From Engraulis encrasicolus (lineage: Eukaryota; Chordata; Actinopteri; Clupeiformes; Engraulidae), in the NCBI RefSeq assembly GCF_034702125.1, contig NC_085867.1, forward strand, positions 46,308,935-46,372,934: a DNA stretch of 64,000 nucleotides, written 5' to 3'. The notes under the pieces are model-generated. The model was not told the origin of the DNA and did no database searches. It saw only the letters and a program-made list of their open reading frames with translations. A program made the translations under genes and the position numbers. Below, one piece after another: positions 1 through 11,406 of the stretch (positions are counted from its first letter, which is position 1; the number at the start of each line of letters is the position of its first letter).

Positions 1-271
1 GGGGCTTAATACAGTTAAAATCGTTGGCTGGGGTTTATAAAGGTGGTTAAGTGTCTTATTTTTCATGTTAAGCGTTGTCTTGCTTTAAGACAAGTTAAAA
101 GAGGGAATATGTCGCTAAGCTAGTGAAAGTCAATGGATCCGTGTCACGGATCCATTGACTTTCACTAGCTTAGCGACATGCTTACATGAAAAATAAGACA
201 CTTTACCACCTTTATAAACCATGGCCAACTATTTTAACTGTATTAAGCCCCAAAATAGTGGCATACCCCTT
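1..271. mobile_element. Foldback MITE (long palindrome)
   Basis: The two halves are near-perfect reverse complements about a centre near 145 (ggatccattgactttcac in both arms). The right end is ccccaaaatagtggcatacc. A half copy with the same end (ggggtatgccactatttt) lies at 36513-36675. The left end is cut by the window edge. Confidence 0.8.
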
Positions 272-558
272 TAATTATTACATTGACGGGGAGGTTGAAA
301 AATCTTCAATTTCGTCACATTTAAGGCTTTGTTATACCTGCTGCAAATGAGTTTATACTTTGCATTCACTAATGGTGCGTGCAGTCACATGACCCAAAAT
401 GACACCACGCCCCCTGACGTGGGCTAGCTCGAAAATGGACGTCTACTGGACTACAGAAGGAACCATGCATCATTTTGAGGATAATATAATGTCTTGAAGC
501 TATTTTATCTTCTCCTCTCTCTCGGTTCATCTTTTTAAAAATATGACATCTTCTCTAG
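272..558. other. Intron or upstream region, nothing recognised
   Basis: Plain sequence leading into a pyrimidine-rich tract and the class-1 FN3 acceptor at 558. No domain, promoter or repeat was recognised. Confidence 0.5.
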
Positions 559-834
559 TGCCTGAAGGTGTTCCTCCACCTGGACAGATTCAGCTCGTCT
601 CAGTGCTGCCAGACACTGTTACATTATCCTGGAGTTCTCCAAAGGACGCTCCTCCTGATCCACTCAGATTCAAGGTGACGTGGAGAGGAGGTCAGAAGGA
701 GAGCACCTTGACAGTCACAGGTTTGGGTCTGGAGGTGCGAGAACTAACCCCAGGAGAAATGTACCATTTCAGGGTGGCAACGGTGGACAAAAATGATCAA
801 CAGAGCGCATGGGTGGAGACATTTACTCGCACAG
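559..834 (+). CDS. FN3 exon, class 1 (left gene)
   Basis: A phase 1-1 exon of 276 nt (92 codons) with acceptor ttctctag before 559 and donor gtagga after 834. It encodes one fibronectin type III domain: a proline-rich start (VPPPGQIQL), the strand B tryptophan motif (LSWSSP), and a late LTPGEMYHFRVATV segment matching the FN3 Tyr-corner region. It is closely related to the class-1 FN3 exon at 31495-31767 of the middle gene, where it is the first FN3 after the B-box part. By analogy this is the first FN3 module of the left gene. The upstream exons are not in the window. Confidence 0.8.
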
Positions 835-3800
835 GTAGGACATGGACTTTTATTGACCTACAGTATTTATGAAATACTGAAATACTAAATATTTATGAAA
901 TGTATTTTTTTTTCATATGTACCTGCAAACAAAAAAGGCCTAAAATCTAAAGTAAAATTATCTAAGCTGTACTCTGACTGCTTTTCATTCTGTCAGGGTT
1001 AGGTTTCTTTAATGTTGTCCCATGAAAAGACATAGGGCCTACTTGCAAGTTTGCAGAAATGTGAGGGGTGTACTCCTATGAAACACTGCACAGTAGGGGT
1101 GTCAACAATGATCAATTTGGCGATCCGAATCGATGTGGGGCATGGACGATCCAGAATCGATCCGGCAAGTTCCAGAATCGATCTGGCAATTTTTTTAAGT
1201 TTCAATTACTTCCATGGATATTTCGGGAGCAAATGAATGTTAAATTAAATAAAAACACTTCAAAACATTGCAAGACTGATACAGACTGAGACAGATTGAT
1301 ACAGAAAACAGCCAATAAATTGTTGCTCAGTATCTGACTACTTGTATTGCCTCATCATGACTGATTAAGCATTTGCTTTGCTTTCAGTAGAAATGTAATG
1401 CATTGCAATGCATTGTAGAATTGAGTCGGATCAGATCGGATCGCATAGAATCGAATCGAATCGCTACCTCCCGAATCGTGATCGAATCGGATCGTGAGGG
1501 CAGCGCCGATCCGCACCACTACTGCACAGCCTAAGTAAAGTGCAAACAGAGTTAGGAACATGGCTGGATTGGCCATATGGCATACAGGGCATTTGCCCGG
1601 TGCTCATATTAGATGACTAAAAATGTTTGTCAATGACTTCATTGTCTCTCTCAATGCCTGGCAGACCGGTCTTGGCTGAAAATGCCCCACCAGATGTTTG
1701 GTCCCGGGTCTGCCCTGATTAGGAACTATGCATGTGGGAAACACAACCCAGGGGTGCATTTCTCAAAAGAGAAGTTGCTAACGACGGTAGCTACTTTATT
1801 GGTTGCAATGCAATTTCCCATTGGCAACTACCCAAGTTACTAACTGGCCAACAACGACTCTTTCGAGAAACGTACCCCAGAGTAGGTTTTGCAACCCCAG
1901 ATGTCTAGACCTATAATGACAACCCATCTATACAGCCATGCTTGACCTCAGAGGTGGGGGAAGCAACAGCAGGAGTTGCATGACCCACCTGCAGACCAGG
2001 GCTTGACGTTAACATTTTTACTCACTGGCCTCTGTGGCTAGTGGTTTTCCCAAGTCACTACTAGCCATTCAGCCTTTCTACTACGGCCTCTGTTTTGTTG
2101 TCAGTTTTTTCTTTAGAATATTCTTGCATTTTAATACAAACAATTGATGCAACTACTAAGATTTGTCATACCAAAAATAAGCTATATCAGTCAAAGTGGC
2201 TAATGAGACTAGAATTGTTACTAGCCACAGCCATGTTTTACCAGCATTTGGCCGGTTAGCAGGTGCCTGCTCCTGAAGACTGTCTGTAACATGATCTTAT
2301 GCCAAATAAACGTTTCCCTCATACAGATATCCCGCCTCCACAGAATATCCAGGTGAATACGAAACTTACAGCCAATGTGAAGTGGACCAAACCAGCCGGC
2401 CTGGACAATGCATCTTACCGGCTTGAGATCTACAGAAATGAAGAACTAATAGATACCATTAATACACGCCTCTTGGGTTACACCCTGTCTGAACTGCCTG
2501 CATGTCAACCAGACTACAAAATAAAGATCTCCACTGTATTAAACAATGGCTACGAAAGCACACCAGTCTGCCAAACATTTGGAACAGGTACAAATGTTGC
2601 TCACTACATTAAATCATTGTAGTAGTGATCATGTAGCTAGGCTTTAGTCCGAGTTTTCTATTTGTTAGATAGACCAAGATATTCATTGACTAAGCTCTTT
2701 GGTAAGCTATGCTTTTGAGCTAGTGTTAGTTGTAAAGTTTTAGAGTTTTATCCTATTTTTGATCCACTATTTTTGTTCTGTCAATGATTGCTAGTACACT
2801 GAAAAACTAGGATAGGCTACCTAAAATGTACGGGAATATAGAAGAGATTAAGATATGGGTAATATTTGACTACTCAGTACTGGAAAAAATGGATCTCAAC
2901 GTCAAAAAGGTTAAGAAGATTCTGGATGAGCTCAATTTTAATTTCCCTACACATTATGCCAGAGTTTATTTTGGCCGTTTATGATTTTGTGACAGGATAG
3001 TTGAGAGAGACAGGAAACGATCAGGGAGAGAGAGATGGGGAAGGATTGACAAATCACCCACGCCGGAATCTAACCGGGGTTGCCAGGGTAGCAGCCCTGT
3101 GAGAGCCAGGGTTTAACATTCTGGGGCAGTTACCTGAAAGGTGTTATCAAATCTTAATGCTGCAAGATGAAATGCATTTGCTGTTATGAAAACCCTCTTA
3201 ATATTTTCAGGGATTCCACCCCCAAAGGATCTGACTGTGAAGGTCAGTGATGAGTCTGCTACCTTAACGTGGAAGGTTTCTCGCAAGCTGAAGCAGACTC
3301 CACACAGCTTCCAGGTCTCATGCCAGAGTGCCGTTCCTGGTTCTCTGTGTATGTCCCTCACCACTATGTCATGTGGTACAGTCATCATGGGCCTAAAACC
3401 GGGAACTCTGTATAATGTACAGGTCTACACTGTTCTCCAGAATGGAGAAAAGAGCCTGCCAGCTTCTGACATCATCAAAGCAGATAAAAATGGATTTATC
3501 ACAAATTCTACATACTTTTAATCCACCTACCGGTATGTGTCTTTGTAATGACTCATCTTTAGTTCTCATCTATATTGCAGAAAATGCAAATGTGGGCCTC
3601 AGAGTTGCCAAGTTAAATTTACAACGGTCAGAGTCAAAGAGATTCCCGAAGTTTTAAGTAGTTTGTATAGGCAAGGCAAGGCAAGGCAAGTTTATTTGTA
3701 TAGCGCATTTCATACACAGGTGCAACTCAATGTGCTTCACAAAATTAACAAATGCAAAAAGAAAGGAAACAGGGAAGAAAGAAGGAAATAAATTAGAGTC

Positions 3801-3839
3801 AAAGAACATTTAAAACATTAAGATAAAACATAAGGTAAA

Positions 3840-3873
<34 letters not shown>

Positions 3874-5890
3874 TAATAATAAAAAAATAAATGCATTATA
3901 ATTCACGTGTGTTTAGTTGAACCTGGACATCTGAGGGTTGCGGGTATCTCACCCATCCCATGACTCTTTTCACATGGCTTCACATCATGTGCAAGTAGGG
4001 CTGGGCAATATGATGATATATATCGTTATCGTGATATAAAAGTGTATACCGTGACCTTTCTCCTATAACGTTTACCGTGATAGTAATTTTATCAATTTTA
4101 TACAATTGAATATCATTTATTTACATTTGATGTTGTCACAATACACACTATAAGTTAATGTAACTGTAAAAATAAGAATAAAAAGATCAATTTTAAAGAT
4201 AGGTTGTTTTGCGACATGAAAAAATAGAATAAAGAGAATAACTAAAAGCGTATGTAATTGTGCTATATCGTGATATATATCGTTATTGTGATATGAAATA
4301 ATCCATATCGTGATATCGGTTTTTTTCCATATCGCCCAGCCTTATGTGCAAGCCCAGGAATGCAGTCTAGTTACATACATGTGCCTATATACTGTATAAT
4401 AGTGGTGTCAACAATGATCGATGCGGGGCATGGACGATCCAGAATCGATCCGGCAAGTTCCAGAATCGATCCGGCAATTTTTTTAAGTTTCAATTACTTC
4501 CATGAATATTTCGGGAGCAAATAAAAGCACTTCAAAACATTGCAAGACTGATACAGAAAACAGCCAATAAATTGTTGCTCAGTATCTGACTTCTTGTATT
4601 GCCTCATCATGGCTGATTAAACATTTGCTTTGCGTTCAGTAGAAATGCAATGCATTGCAATGCATTGTAGAATTGAATCGGATCGGATTGGATCTAATAG
4701 AATCGAATCAAATTGGATCTACTACCTCCCGAATCGTGATCGAATCGGATCGTGAGGGCAGTGCCGATCCACACCACTAGGCCTACTGTAGGCTATAATG
4801 TGACGGTTCTCCTCAGAGGGTGTTAATATTTCAATATATCACAATTTATATGTTGTTGGTTGTTGGATTCCACGCTATTTGTGTAATTCGTCAAAACCAT
4901 TTCTATGTAACCAAAATTGACTGGAATAATAGAGGATATGTATGCAATTACCCACCTAATTAAGACTTTCTTAGTTGGTTTCTCCCTTAATGGTACCAAG
5001 TTCACGGAAATGCGGTTTTGGGGTTCGTCACTCAAAAGGCAAACAATGTGTCTGATTTATCAGTTTCACAAAGTTTTCATTTAAAAAAATAAATAAATAA
5101 AAGCTGTCATTTTAACCTGCACATCCTCTTTGTGGCTCACTAAATGTACAGCCTATATGCATACTGTAGCAGCATGTTCCTAACCAGGAGACTTTGGTAA
5201 AAGGGTGAAATTGCCACACACTGTATGTTGCATCTGTGATGTATTGTGATCATCGATTATATACACTCTCACTGATTGTGATGCGCTTTGTTCTCAGGGA
5301 ACCTGAAGATTGTGCTGCTGGGATCATGTGGAGTCGGAAAAAGTGCATCAGGAAACACCATCCTGGGGAGGGACGTGTTCAAATCAGAGCTCAGTGGTAA
5401 TCCCGTGACTTCGGACTGTCAGAGGAAAGATGGAGAAGTGGATGGGAGAAACATCTGTGTCATTGACACTCCAGGCTTGTTTAATACACAGTTCAAGGTT
5501 GACAGTTCAGTTAAAAAGCAAATTTTACGGTCCATTCCTCAGTCACTTGTGGGGCCACACGTGTTTCTGTTGACTATCACAGACAAAGTGAAAGAAGAAG
5601 AGCAGCAAATCGTACAGTGTATCCAAGACATATTTGGCAAAGAATCAGTGATGTCCACAATCGTGCTTATCACTCATGGAGACAGTTTGGAGGAAAAGGG
5701 ACAAAGTGTTGAGGCATTGCTCATGGATAGCTGTAAACATAAAGAGATAGTAGCTCTGTGTGGTCAGAAATATCACGTGTTTAACAATGAGAACAGGGAG
5801 AATCGCTGTCAAGTCACAGAGCTAATCAAGAAGATAGACAAGATGGTGGCAAAGAATCGAGAATCAGAGAATGAAGTCACTAAATTGTGA
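559..5890 (+). CDS. Left FN3-AIG1 (GIMAP-like) gene, spliced, 5' incomplete
   Basis: Gene model joining exons 559-834, 2327-2587, 3211-3483 and 5298-5890. All start and end in phase 1 except the last, which ends in a stop. The product would carry three FN3 modules followed by a C-terminal GIMAP/AIG1 GTPase domain. No start codon exon is seen, so the gene should begin left of the window. GIMAPs are GTP-binding proteins of immune cells; a cytosolic or membrane-associated immune role is inferred only. The third FN3 exon has lost its donor GT (it reads AT at 3484-3485), so the intact product would need exon skipping, which keeps the frame, or the gene is decaying. The arrangement mirrors the right-hand gene on the - strand (55.5-63.6 kb), about 85% alike in the AIG1 part by eye. 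Confidence 0.7.
1091..1526. mobile_element. Dispersed element with 'atcgatcc' motifs, copy 1
   Basis: About 430 bp. It starts cagtaggggtgtcaac and ends gatccgcaccactactg, so the ends are inverted repeats of the CAGTAGNGGTG type seen in hAT MITEs. A second copy is at 4395-4790. No clean target-site duplication was found. Confidence 0.6.
1749..1878. mobile_element. Short palindromic MITE
   Basis: About 130 bp with ends ggggtgcatttctcaa and tcgagaaacgtacccc. The ends resemble those of the twin element at 7643-8170. Confidence 0.55.
2327..2587 (+). CDS. FN3 exon, class 2 (left gene)
   Basis: A phase 1-1 exon of 261 nt (87 codons), acceptor atacag and donor gtacaa. It encodes an FN3 domain starting IPPPQNIQV with a VKWTKPAGLD core and ending in SQTF-like VCQTFGTG. 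It is closest to the right-gene exon 60625-60882. The intron just downstream also matches (tgctcactacattaaatca in both), so the two exons are duplicates and not only members of one domain family. This gene has only one class-2 module, against four in the middle gene and at least three in the right gene. Confidence 0.8.
3211..3483 (+). CDS. FN3 exon, class 3, with mutated splice donor
   Basis: A 273-nt exon (91 codons) with acceptor atattttcag, phase 1-1. It encodes an FN3 domain beginning IPPPKDLTVKV with LTWKVSRKL and LKPGTLYNVQVYTVL. Its counterpart at 59013-59294 ends gcag|gtaaaaatgg. Here the same site reads gcag|ataaaaatgg, so the donor G at 3484 has become A. Unspliced, the frame runs 12 more codons and stops at 3519-3521. 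The exon body is open and conserved, so decay looks recent, or the exon is skipped. The class-3 module sits directly before the AIG1 exon in all three genes. Confidence 0.75.
3668..3900. repeat. Dispersed 'aggcaaggcaag' repeat with ATA microsatellite
   Basis: Starts with the (ggcaa)n word and tttatttgtatagcgcattt, a common fish interspersed repeat, and ends in (ata)n at about 3838-3900. Confidence 0.6.
3996..4344. mobile_element. hAT-type MITE with target duplication
   Basis: Ends tagggctgggcaatat and atatcgcccagcctta are inverted repeats. The flanks carry tgtgcaag on both sides (3988-3995 and 4345-4352), an 8-bp target duplication. The interior is rich in atatcgtgat words. Confidence 0.8.
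4395..4790. mobile_element. Dispersed element with 'atcgatcc' motifs, copy 2
   Basis: Matches 1091-1526 along most of its length, with a few short deletions, in the same orientation. Ends tagtggtgtcaac and cgatccacaccacta. Confidence 0.6.
5298..5890 (+). CDS. AIG1/GIMAP GTPase terminal exon (left gene)
   Basis: The last exon, acceptor ttctcag, phase 1 in, stop TGA at 5888-5890, about 196 residues, the normal size of an AIG1 domain. Motifs seen, in exon residues: P-loop GSCGVGKS at 9-16, DTPGLF (G3) at 57-62, the GIMAP-type THGD (G4) at 126-129, and HVFNNEN near the C-terminus as the G5/conserved region. GIMAP GTPases bind GTP and oligomerise on membranes in lymphoid cells. No C-terminal membrane segment is seen; the tail is short and charged. 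All GTP-binding motifs are intact although the preceding exon has lost its splice donor. Confidence 0.88.
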
Positions 5891-6286
5891 TTGTGCCAAA
5901 CTCTAACCTTTTAACACACGGCGTTAAAACTTTGCTGTTACTAGAAATGCAATGACCAAGTCGTTGTGCATTACTATAGGCCCTGTGTTATGTCATATTA
6001 TTGTAGTACTGTTAACTTTTCAATGTCTATTACAGCGTGGCACTGGAGGTATGGCTAAACTCCTCTGCCTTATCTGTCTCTCTGTCTCACACAAAGACAT
6101 AGACATACACTGACATTAACAAGACACACATTAAAGGGCAGAGCAGTACCAATAGGCCTAACATTGTAACAAGAAAGAAGATATAAAGAATATAAATAGC
6201 AGCTGAAACCGTTAACAATTGAAACATTTAATGTGCAGAAAAAAATCTAAGCTAAGACAAGAAGAGAAGTATAATGTATACTGAGC

Positions 6287-6605
6287 AGTCATGGGTAAGC
6301 GGTTAAGGCGTCAGACTAGTAGCTCAAAGGTTGCTGGTTCAACTCCCGACCCGCCAGGATGTTTGGGGGAGTAATTAACCAGTGCTCACCCCCATCCTCC
6401 TCCATGACTGAGGTACTCTGAGCATGGTGCCGTCCTGCTGCACTGCTCCCTTGGGGCACCATTGAGGGCTGCCCCCTTGCACGGGTGAGGCATAAATGTA
6501 ATTTTGTTGTGTGCAATGTGCAGTGAACACTTGTGTGCTGTGGAGTGTTGTGTCACAATGACAATGGGAGTTGGAGTTTCCCAGCTGGGCTTTCACGTTC
6601 ACTTT
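6287..6605 (+). repeat. tRNA-derived SINE
   Basis: The head resembles a tRNA with A-box-like gggtaagcggttaaggcg and B-box-like ggttgctggttcaactcc. The body (gtgctcacccccatcctcc ... ttgtgctgtggagtg) and tail follow. No intact tRNA cloverleaf, so it is a SINE and not a tRNA gene. Confidence 0.7.
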
Positions 6606-7640
6606 GCTATTTAAAAAGTTGCTGTGTCAATTCTGTGTCATTCAATGTCAGTGCTACTGTGAATTATTCCTGAGTTATACAGGTATTAATAGAGTTTGCA
6701 AGTCACCCGGACGCATGTAGTTTTTCTTGCTAGCATTTACCGCCATGATGGTTCCCAAGCGTTATCATATTATATTTTTTATTTCTTGTCTAATAAACAT
6801 GGGCTATCCATGTGGCTGTGCTGTATCTTTTGTTAATGGGGAAGAAATGTCGGTCGGTAGCCTAATGTCTGTTTTATATTTTTGTACAGCGTGATTTTGA
6901 TATGTTATTCGCAATAGGGATTTGTCTTTACAAACCGGATGCGTTTGAAATGCTAATCCACTGCATACAATGTGACATCACCCACTTGCGAACTCTATAA
7001 AAGTATTATGTCATAAAAATGGTTCTTATAATTTAAATCTTATAGTTTTTTGTTGTTGTTTTTTGCCTATTGCTTTATAGCCAAAAGGCTCGATCGAGAA
7101 AAGAGCGCTTTTATTTTTCCTAGGGGTACCTCTATTATGTCATTACATGGGCCCATTTATTTCCCCATTGACAATGCATGAAGACAAGGAAAAACAGAAA
7201 GTTAGCTCATATCTCGGCCGCCCTTTGGTCTATCTCAACCAGAGGTATTAGTGCAGTAGGGCCTATGAGTAGGCCTATGTAGCTGGACAGAGTGACTAAA
7301 GGACTATGGGAATGCTTTCGAATGAATCCGACATTTTTTTTGTTGGATTATATGCAATTATTATTATTGTATGGGCCTTGCATGTTTTGAGTACAATATT
7401 TTTTGAGAATATGTTCCAGAGTGGAAAGTTACCGTTACCGTTGCCATATGGATGACTAATTCATGGTAAACGCCATATTGAATACTGGGGTTCTGAACCT
7501 GATGTTTGGGTGACCGGCCGTGTATATTGACCCTGTGGAGCTCTCGATGGAACGTTCTGGTGGAAACAGGAGAGTTGAGGTGCACATTTAATTCTACCAT
7601 GATTTGGACAGCTGTGCTTTTATGTCTTTTGGATACAGTC
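6606..7640. other. Unassigned region
   Basis: AT-rich, with no exon-like unit, domain or clear repeat ends that I can support. Confidence 0.5.
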
Positions 7641-7642
7641 CA

Positions 7643-8170
7643 GGGGTCCGTTTCTCGATTCTTGTCTTTGCTAACCGTCTTAAGTTGGTCTTGAGTTGGT
7701 CGTAAGTTGCTCTTGAGTTGGTCTTAAGTTGGTCTTAAGTTGGTCTTCAGTTGGTCTTTAGACGCAAGACCAACTTAAGAACAACTTAAGAACAACTTAA
7801 GAACAACTTAAGACCAACTCAAGACCTTGGTTACAACGTTGGTCTTAAGAACGAACAAAATGGCTAAAGTCGTTAGCAAAGGCACTGTCGAGAAACGACC
7901 CCCTGTTCAGGGGTCCGTTTCTCGATTCTTGTCTTTGCTAACCGTCTTAAGTTGGTCTTGAGTTGGTCGTAAGTTGCTCTTGAGTTGGTCTTAAGTTGGT
8001 CTTAAGTTGGTCTTCAGTTGGTCTTTAGACGCAAGACCAACTTAAGAACAACTTAAGAACAACTTAAGAACAACTTAAGACCAACTCAAGACCTTGGTTA
8101 CAACGTTGGTCTTAAGAACGAACAAAATGGCTAAAGTCGTTAGCAAAGGCACTGTCGAGAAACGACCCCC
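7643..8170. mobile_element. Two identical tandem palindromic MITEs
   Basis: Copies at about 7643-7904 and 7910-8170 look identical by eye. Each has inverted ends ggggtccgtttctcga / tcgagaaacgacccc. Inside are arrays of taagttggtct on one arm and aacttaagaac on the other, so each can fold into a long hairpin. A short linker (tgttca) separates them. Confidence 0.8.
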
Positions 8171-8447
8171 AGGTTAGCACCTAAACATCCCTTTCACACC
8201 TCTTGTGTCCACAATTAATCCTGTTGGATATGGTTTGTCCTGCTTGGTGGTAGGTCAACATTACCTATAATGTTGTGTGCATTGCAATATTGCGAATACT
8301 GCATTGCAAAACTGCTCTTACCCAGTTAATTGAACCTTCACACTCTGCTCTTACTTGTGCAATGTGCAATTATTATCACTTTCATTGTACATTTGGTCAA
8401 ATTACTTGAGATTTGGCCTCTTTCCATTGGTGTGTTTTAGCAGACAT

Positions 8448-8535
8448 ATGTGTGTGTGTGTGTGTGTGCGTGTGTGCGTGTGTCTGTGTGTGTGTGTGTG
8501 TGTGTGTGCGTGTGTGCGTGTGTCTGTGTGTGTGT
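8448..8535. repeat. (TG)n microsatellite
   Basis: Interrupted tg repeat with cg and ct variants. The sequence on its right (8571-8720) matches 49494-49672 in reverse complement, where a (ca)n/(gcac)n tract sits in the equivalent place. Confidence 0.9.
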
Positions 8536-9375
8536 TTGTTGAGTCTGTGTGCATAAAAGGCAAGCATATTCTCAAAGGAAATGCAATCTAGTTTATGACC
8601 ACCCTTGAACTGTACTGTACTCTTTTCTGTCTGAACTTTCAAATGTACAAATTTTCAAGAATAAAAACATTAAATCTGTTTCCTTGTTTCTGTCAGTTGT
8701 GTTCCAATTTAAGGAGGAGCATCAAAGAAGAGCACCAAAGAAGAGCACAGTGTAAAAGCCCCATAATTATATATTTTTTTAATGTCTAGCAACCCTGCCA
8801 ATATGAGGCTTCCTGCTCTATGTTGAACTGATGGTAGGAGATTTGTCTGTTGGCAGTCAGATTAGATTTTTCATGTCTGGGGCATTATGGGATGTTATTG
8901 AGCCTGGTATGCAGCAGATTTGGATTCAGCACCCTTGAATACGCTTACAACAGTTATACGATTTATCCTGAGGTATAAGTTTGTCTTCGGAGTTCATGCT
9001 TTAGATGGCGTAGGCCTATTGACTTACTCAATCATTTCTGCAGATGCCGCATCTCAATATGTACAACAATAGCATTCCGCCAGCAGATGTCATAAGTTAT
9101 GACTTTAGTGTGACCAACAGTAGGCTTTAAGTTTAGTCACTAAAATAAAGTTTATTGTAACTACAGTCAGGGGAGCCAACAGAGGGGGACAAAGGGGTCA
9201 GTTGTCCCAGGCCCAGGGAGATGGGGGGGGCAGAATTGGGTCTCCATGAAACTGAATGTATTGGATGACGGCCCTATAGAGGGAGAGAGATATGCCAACG
9301 TAATAGGTTGCTATGGGTACCTAACATGACCAGGTTCAGGTCTGCCTAAAGGGGCGTGTCATAATACTCCTAGCA

Positions 9376-10625
9376 TTAAGGGCGTTCATGATGGCGTATT
9401 TTTGACGAGGTTGAAAATTTGCTAGGCAGCGAGCATGCTCACTGTGTCCGCGTGAAGCATCCTGGTTAGAATTGCCGTTCACGACGCAGTTGAAGGGAGT
9501 GACCTCTGCTTGGCAGTCGTGACACATGGCGTTGAACCATCGCGGGAACAAAAGTTTTGTCAAGCAGCCACGCAGTAACAAAAACCTACTGCGCTGGGCA
9601 GAAGACCTCCTCCATGATGTGAGGAATCTGCCGTGATTGGTGTTCATAGCTCATGTGATTCATGTGTGTGTAGTTGAACGTGCTTCATTTTCTACATGCT
9701 GAAATGCATTTCATGCTCAAATGCAGCATACTCAGAGTGGTATAATCCACATGTATGGTCGCACAACCCACTTACAACAGTAAAAAAGAGAAACAAACCA
9801 CCCTGTCGTCACATGCTCCATCTTCGCCACGTTTGGAGTATATGCCGTAGGTTACAAAAACAGTACTATTCTGTGGGCCGCCTGCTCGACGGTTGGAGTA
9901 GTGGTTGCGCGCCTGACTTCCATTCGTGAGGTCGCCGGTTCGAAACTGCACCGAAACACGGGAAGTCTTTAGTTGCTGATGGTTAATGTGGAAACAGACC
10001 CGTTGCGAGCGACTTATCTCGTCCTTTATGTATGAGAGTGCACGAAACAGAGTGGCCTTTGTGGTTGGCGCGCCATGGTAAAGCTACATATTGAACACCT
10101 GGGTTCAATCCTCGCAGGATGGGTTGGCGCTGTTAAGTAATTTTAAAACGGTCCTATCTGAATGACGACTTTGGTCCCAAAACACAAAATGAATAGCCTA
10201 AAGTGAGCACTAATTAACTGAATTATTACATGGAAGTGAAGCCAAATCATCACAAATTTAACTAAGAGTTGTACCATGATTCACCGAGTGGTAACCTGTG
10301 TCTCTACCTCAAGACCATCTGATTTCTCTTTGAGAGGCAGAGAGAGTCTCGGATTTCACAAGCATGTGCCGACATTGGTAAGCGCGTCATGGAATTAGCG
10401 CCATGATGATTTAATTCCACGAGAGGGCGCCCCGGTACACCCGCTGTCAAAAAAGGTAGATCCACCCACAGACCTATAGATCCACCTTCTTTGCCGCTGT
10501 TGAAATCTCGTCGTCCTGATGTGTCCAGCTTGGTTGCGACGCAGTTATCCCCTCCTTTTTAAGACCAAGCAAATCAAGTTTTGATCATTTTTTTGCTGCG
10601 TGGTTGCGACCGAGCCTAATGAATA
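9376..10625 (+). mobile_element. 1.25-kb repeat unit with tRNA-like boxes, copy 1
   Basis: Matches 44418-45658 in reverse complement over almost its whole length. Ends cattaagggcgttc and cgagcctaat are weak inverted repeats. An internal part (gtagtggttgcgcgcctg ... ggtcgccggttcgaaactg) looks like pol III A and B boxes. No long open frame, so non-autonomous. Confidence 0.6.
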
Positions 10626-10944
10626 GAACAGTACTCAGGTCTGCCTAAAGGAGGATTTCCTCCCCCTCCCCCTTGCAATAATAGAACCCGGAAACAATGG
10701 GCCAATGGAACCTCTCTCTTATCTACTCTCTCTGGCCTAATGGCAGCTGCCTTTCTGGAGAAGAGGAGGCCTGTCTTAATTTGGGTTTCACTTAACTAAC
10801 TTACTTCTTGGGGAATGCATTTTACTTTATTTTTTTTAATATGGCGCGACTATCAGCACACTGTGTCACTTGTATATCAGCAGAAAGCTGACCTCTGTTT
10901 GTACTGTCAAATGTTCTTGATGAAATGAAAAATGATGATCACAA

Positions 10945-11176
10945 AAAAAGCTGGAGCTCATCCAGAGGGCCACAGAAGTGATGCCCATCACAGACCAGCT
11001 CCTCTCCCAGAGCCTCATTGACCGGGAGACCTACACCAACATCCATTCTGGCTGCTGCTAGCAGTCAGGACAAAATTGAGGTCCCTTTGTGAGGGCCTGT
11101 GCTCAGCTGGGGCTCAGGTAGAACTGGCCCTCTAGATGCTATGGGACAGCAGCCCCACCTGGTGGAGGAGCTGTAG
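10945..11176 (+). pseudogene. CARD-domain remnant
   Basis: In one frame it reads KLELIQRATEVMPITDQLL, then SLIDRETYTNI, the helices 1-3 pattern of a caspase recruitment domain (CARD). After a TAG, another frame gives SSQDK and RSLCEGLCSAGAQ, and a third gives DAMGQQPHLVEEL with a stop at 11174-11176, the usual C-terminal CARD signature. At least one stop and two frameshifts break it. CARDs assemble inflammasome and NLR signalling complexes. It is a dead relic, parent gene unknown. Confidence 0.7.
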
Positions 11177-11374
11177 ACAGGATGAGACGAAAACACACCC
11201 AGCCAACCTCAGTGTGCAAACATGATAGAAACATACTCCTACTCATAAGTGCAGTGGTAAAAGTGTACGAACTGAAGTCTTTGGTTAATACAAGATGGTC
11301 ACTAGCCTTTGTCCAATAACTCCTGTCCCCTTTCCTTTGGCCAGAAATAGCTCATAGTTGACCTTTGAGAGCGA

Positions 11375-11406
<32 letters not shown>

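Noticed and set aside
6287..6370. Possible tRNA gene at the SINE head
   Set aside because: Stem pairing is poor and SINE body and tail follow directly.
7650..8165. CRISPR-like repeat array
   Set aside because: Short repeats lack spacers of constant size and lie in opposing arms of a hairpin; the genome is eukaryotic.
9900..9960. Possible tRNA gene
   Set aside because: A/B-box-like words occur but no cloverleaf with matching acceptor stem; part of the repeated 1.25-kb element.
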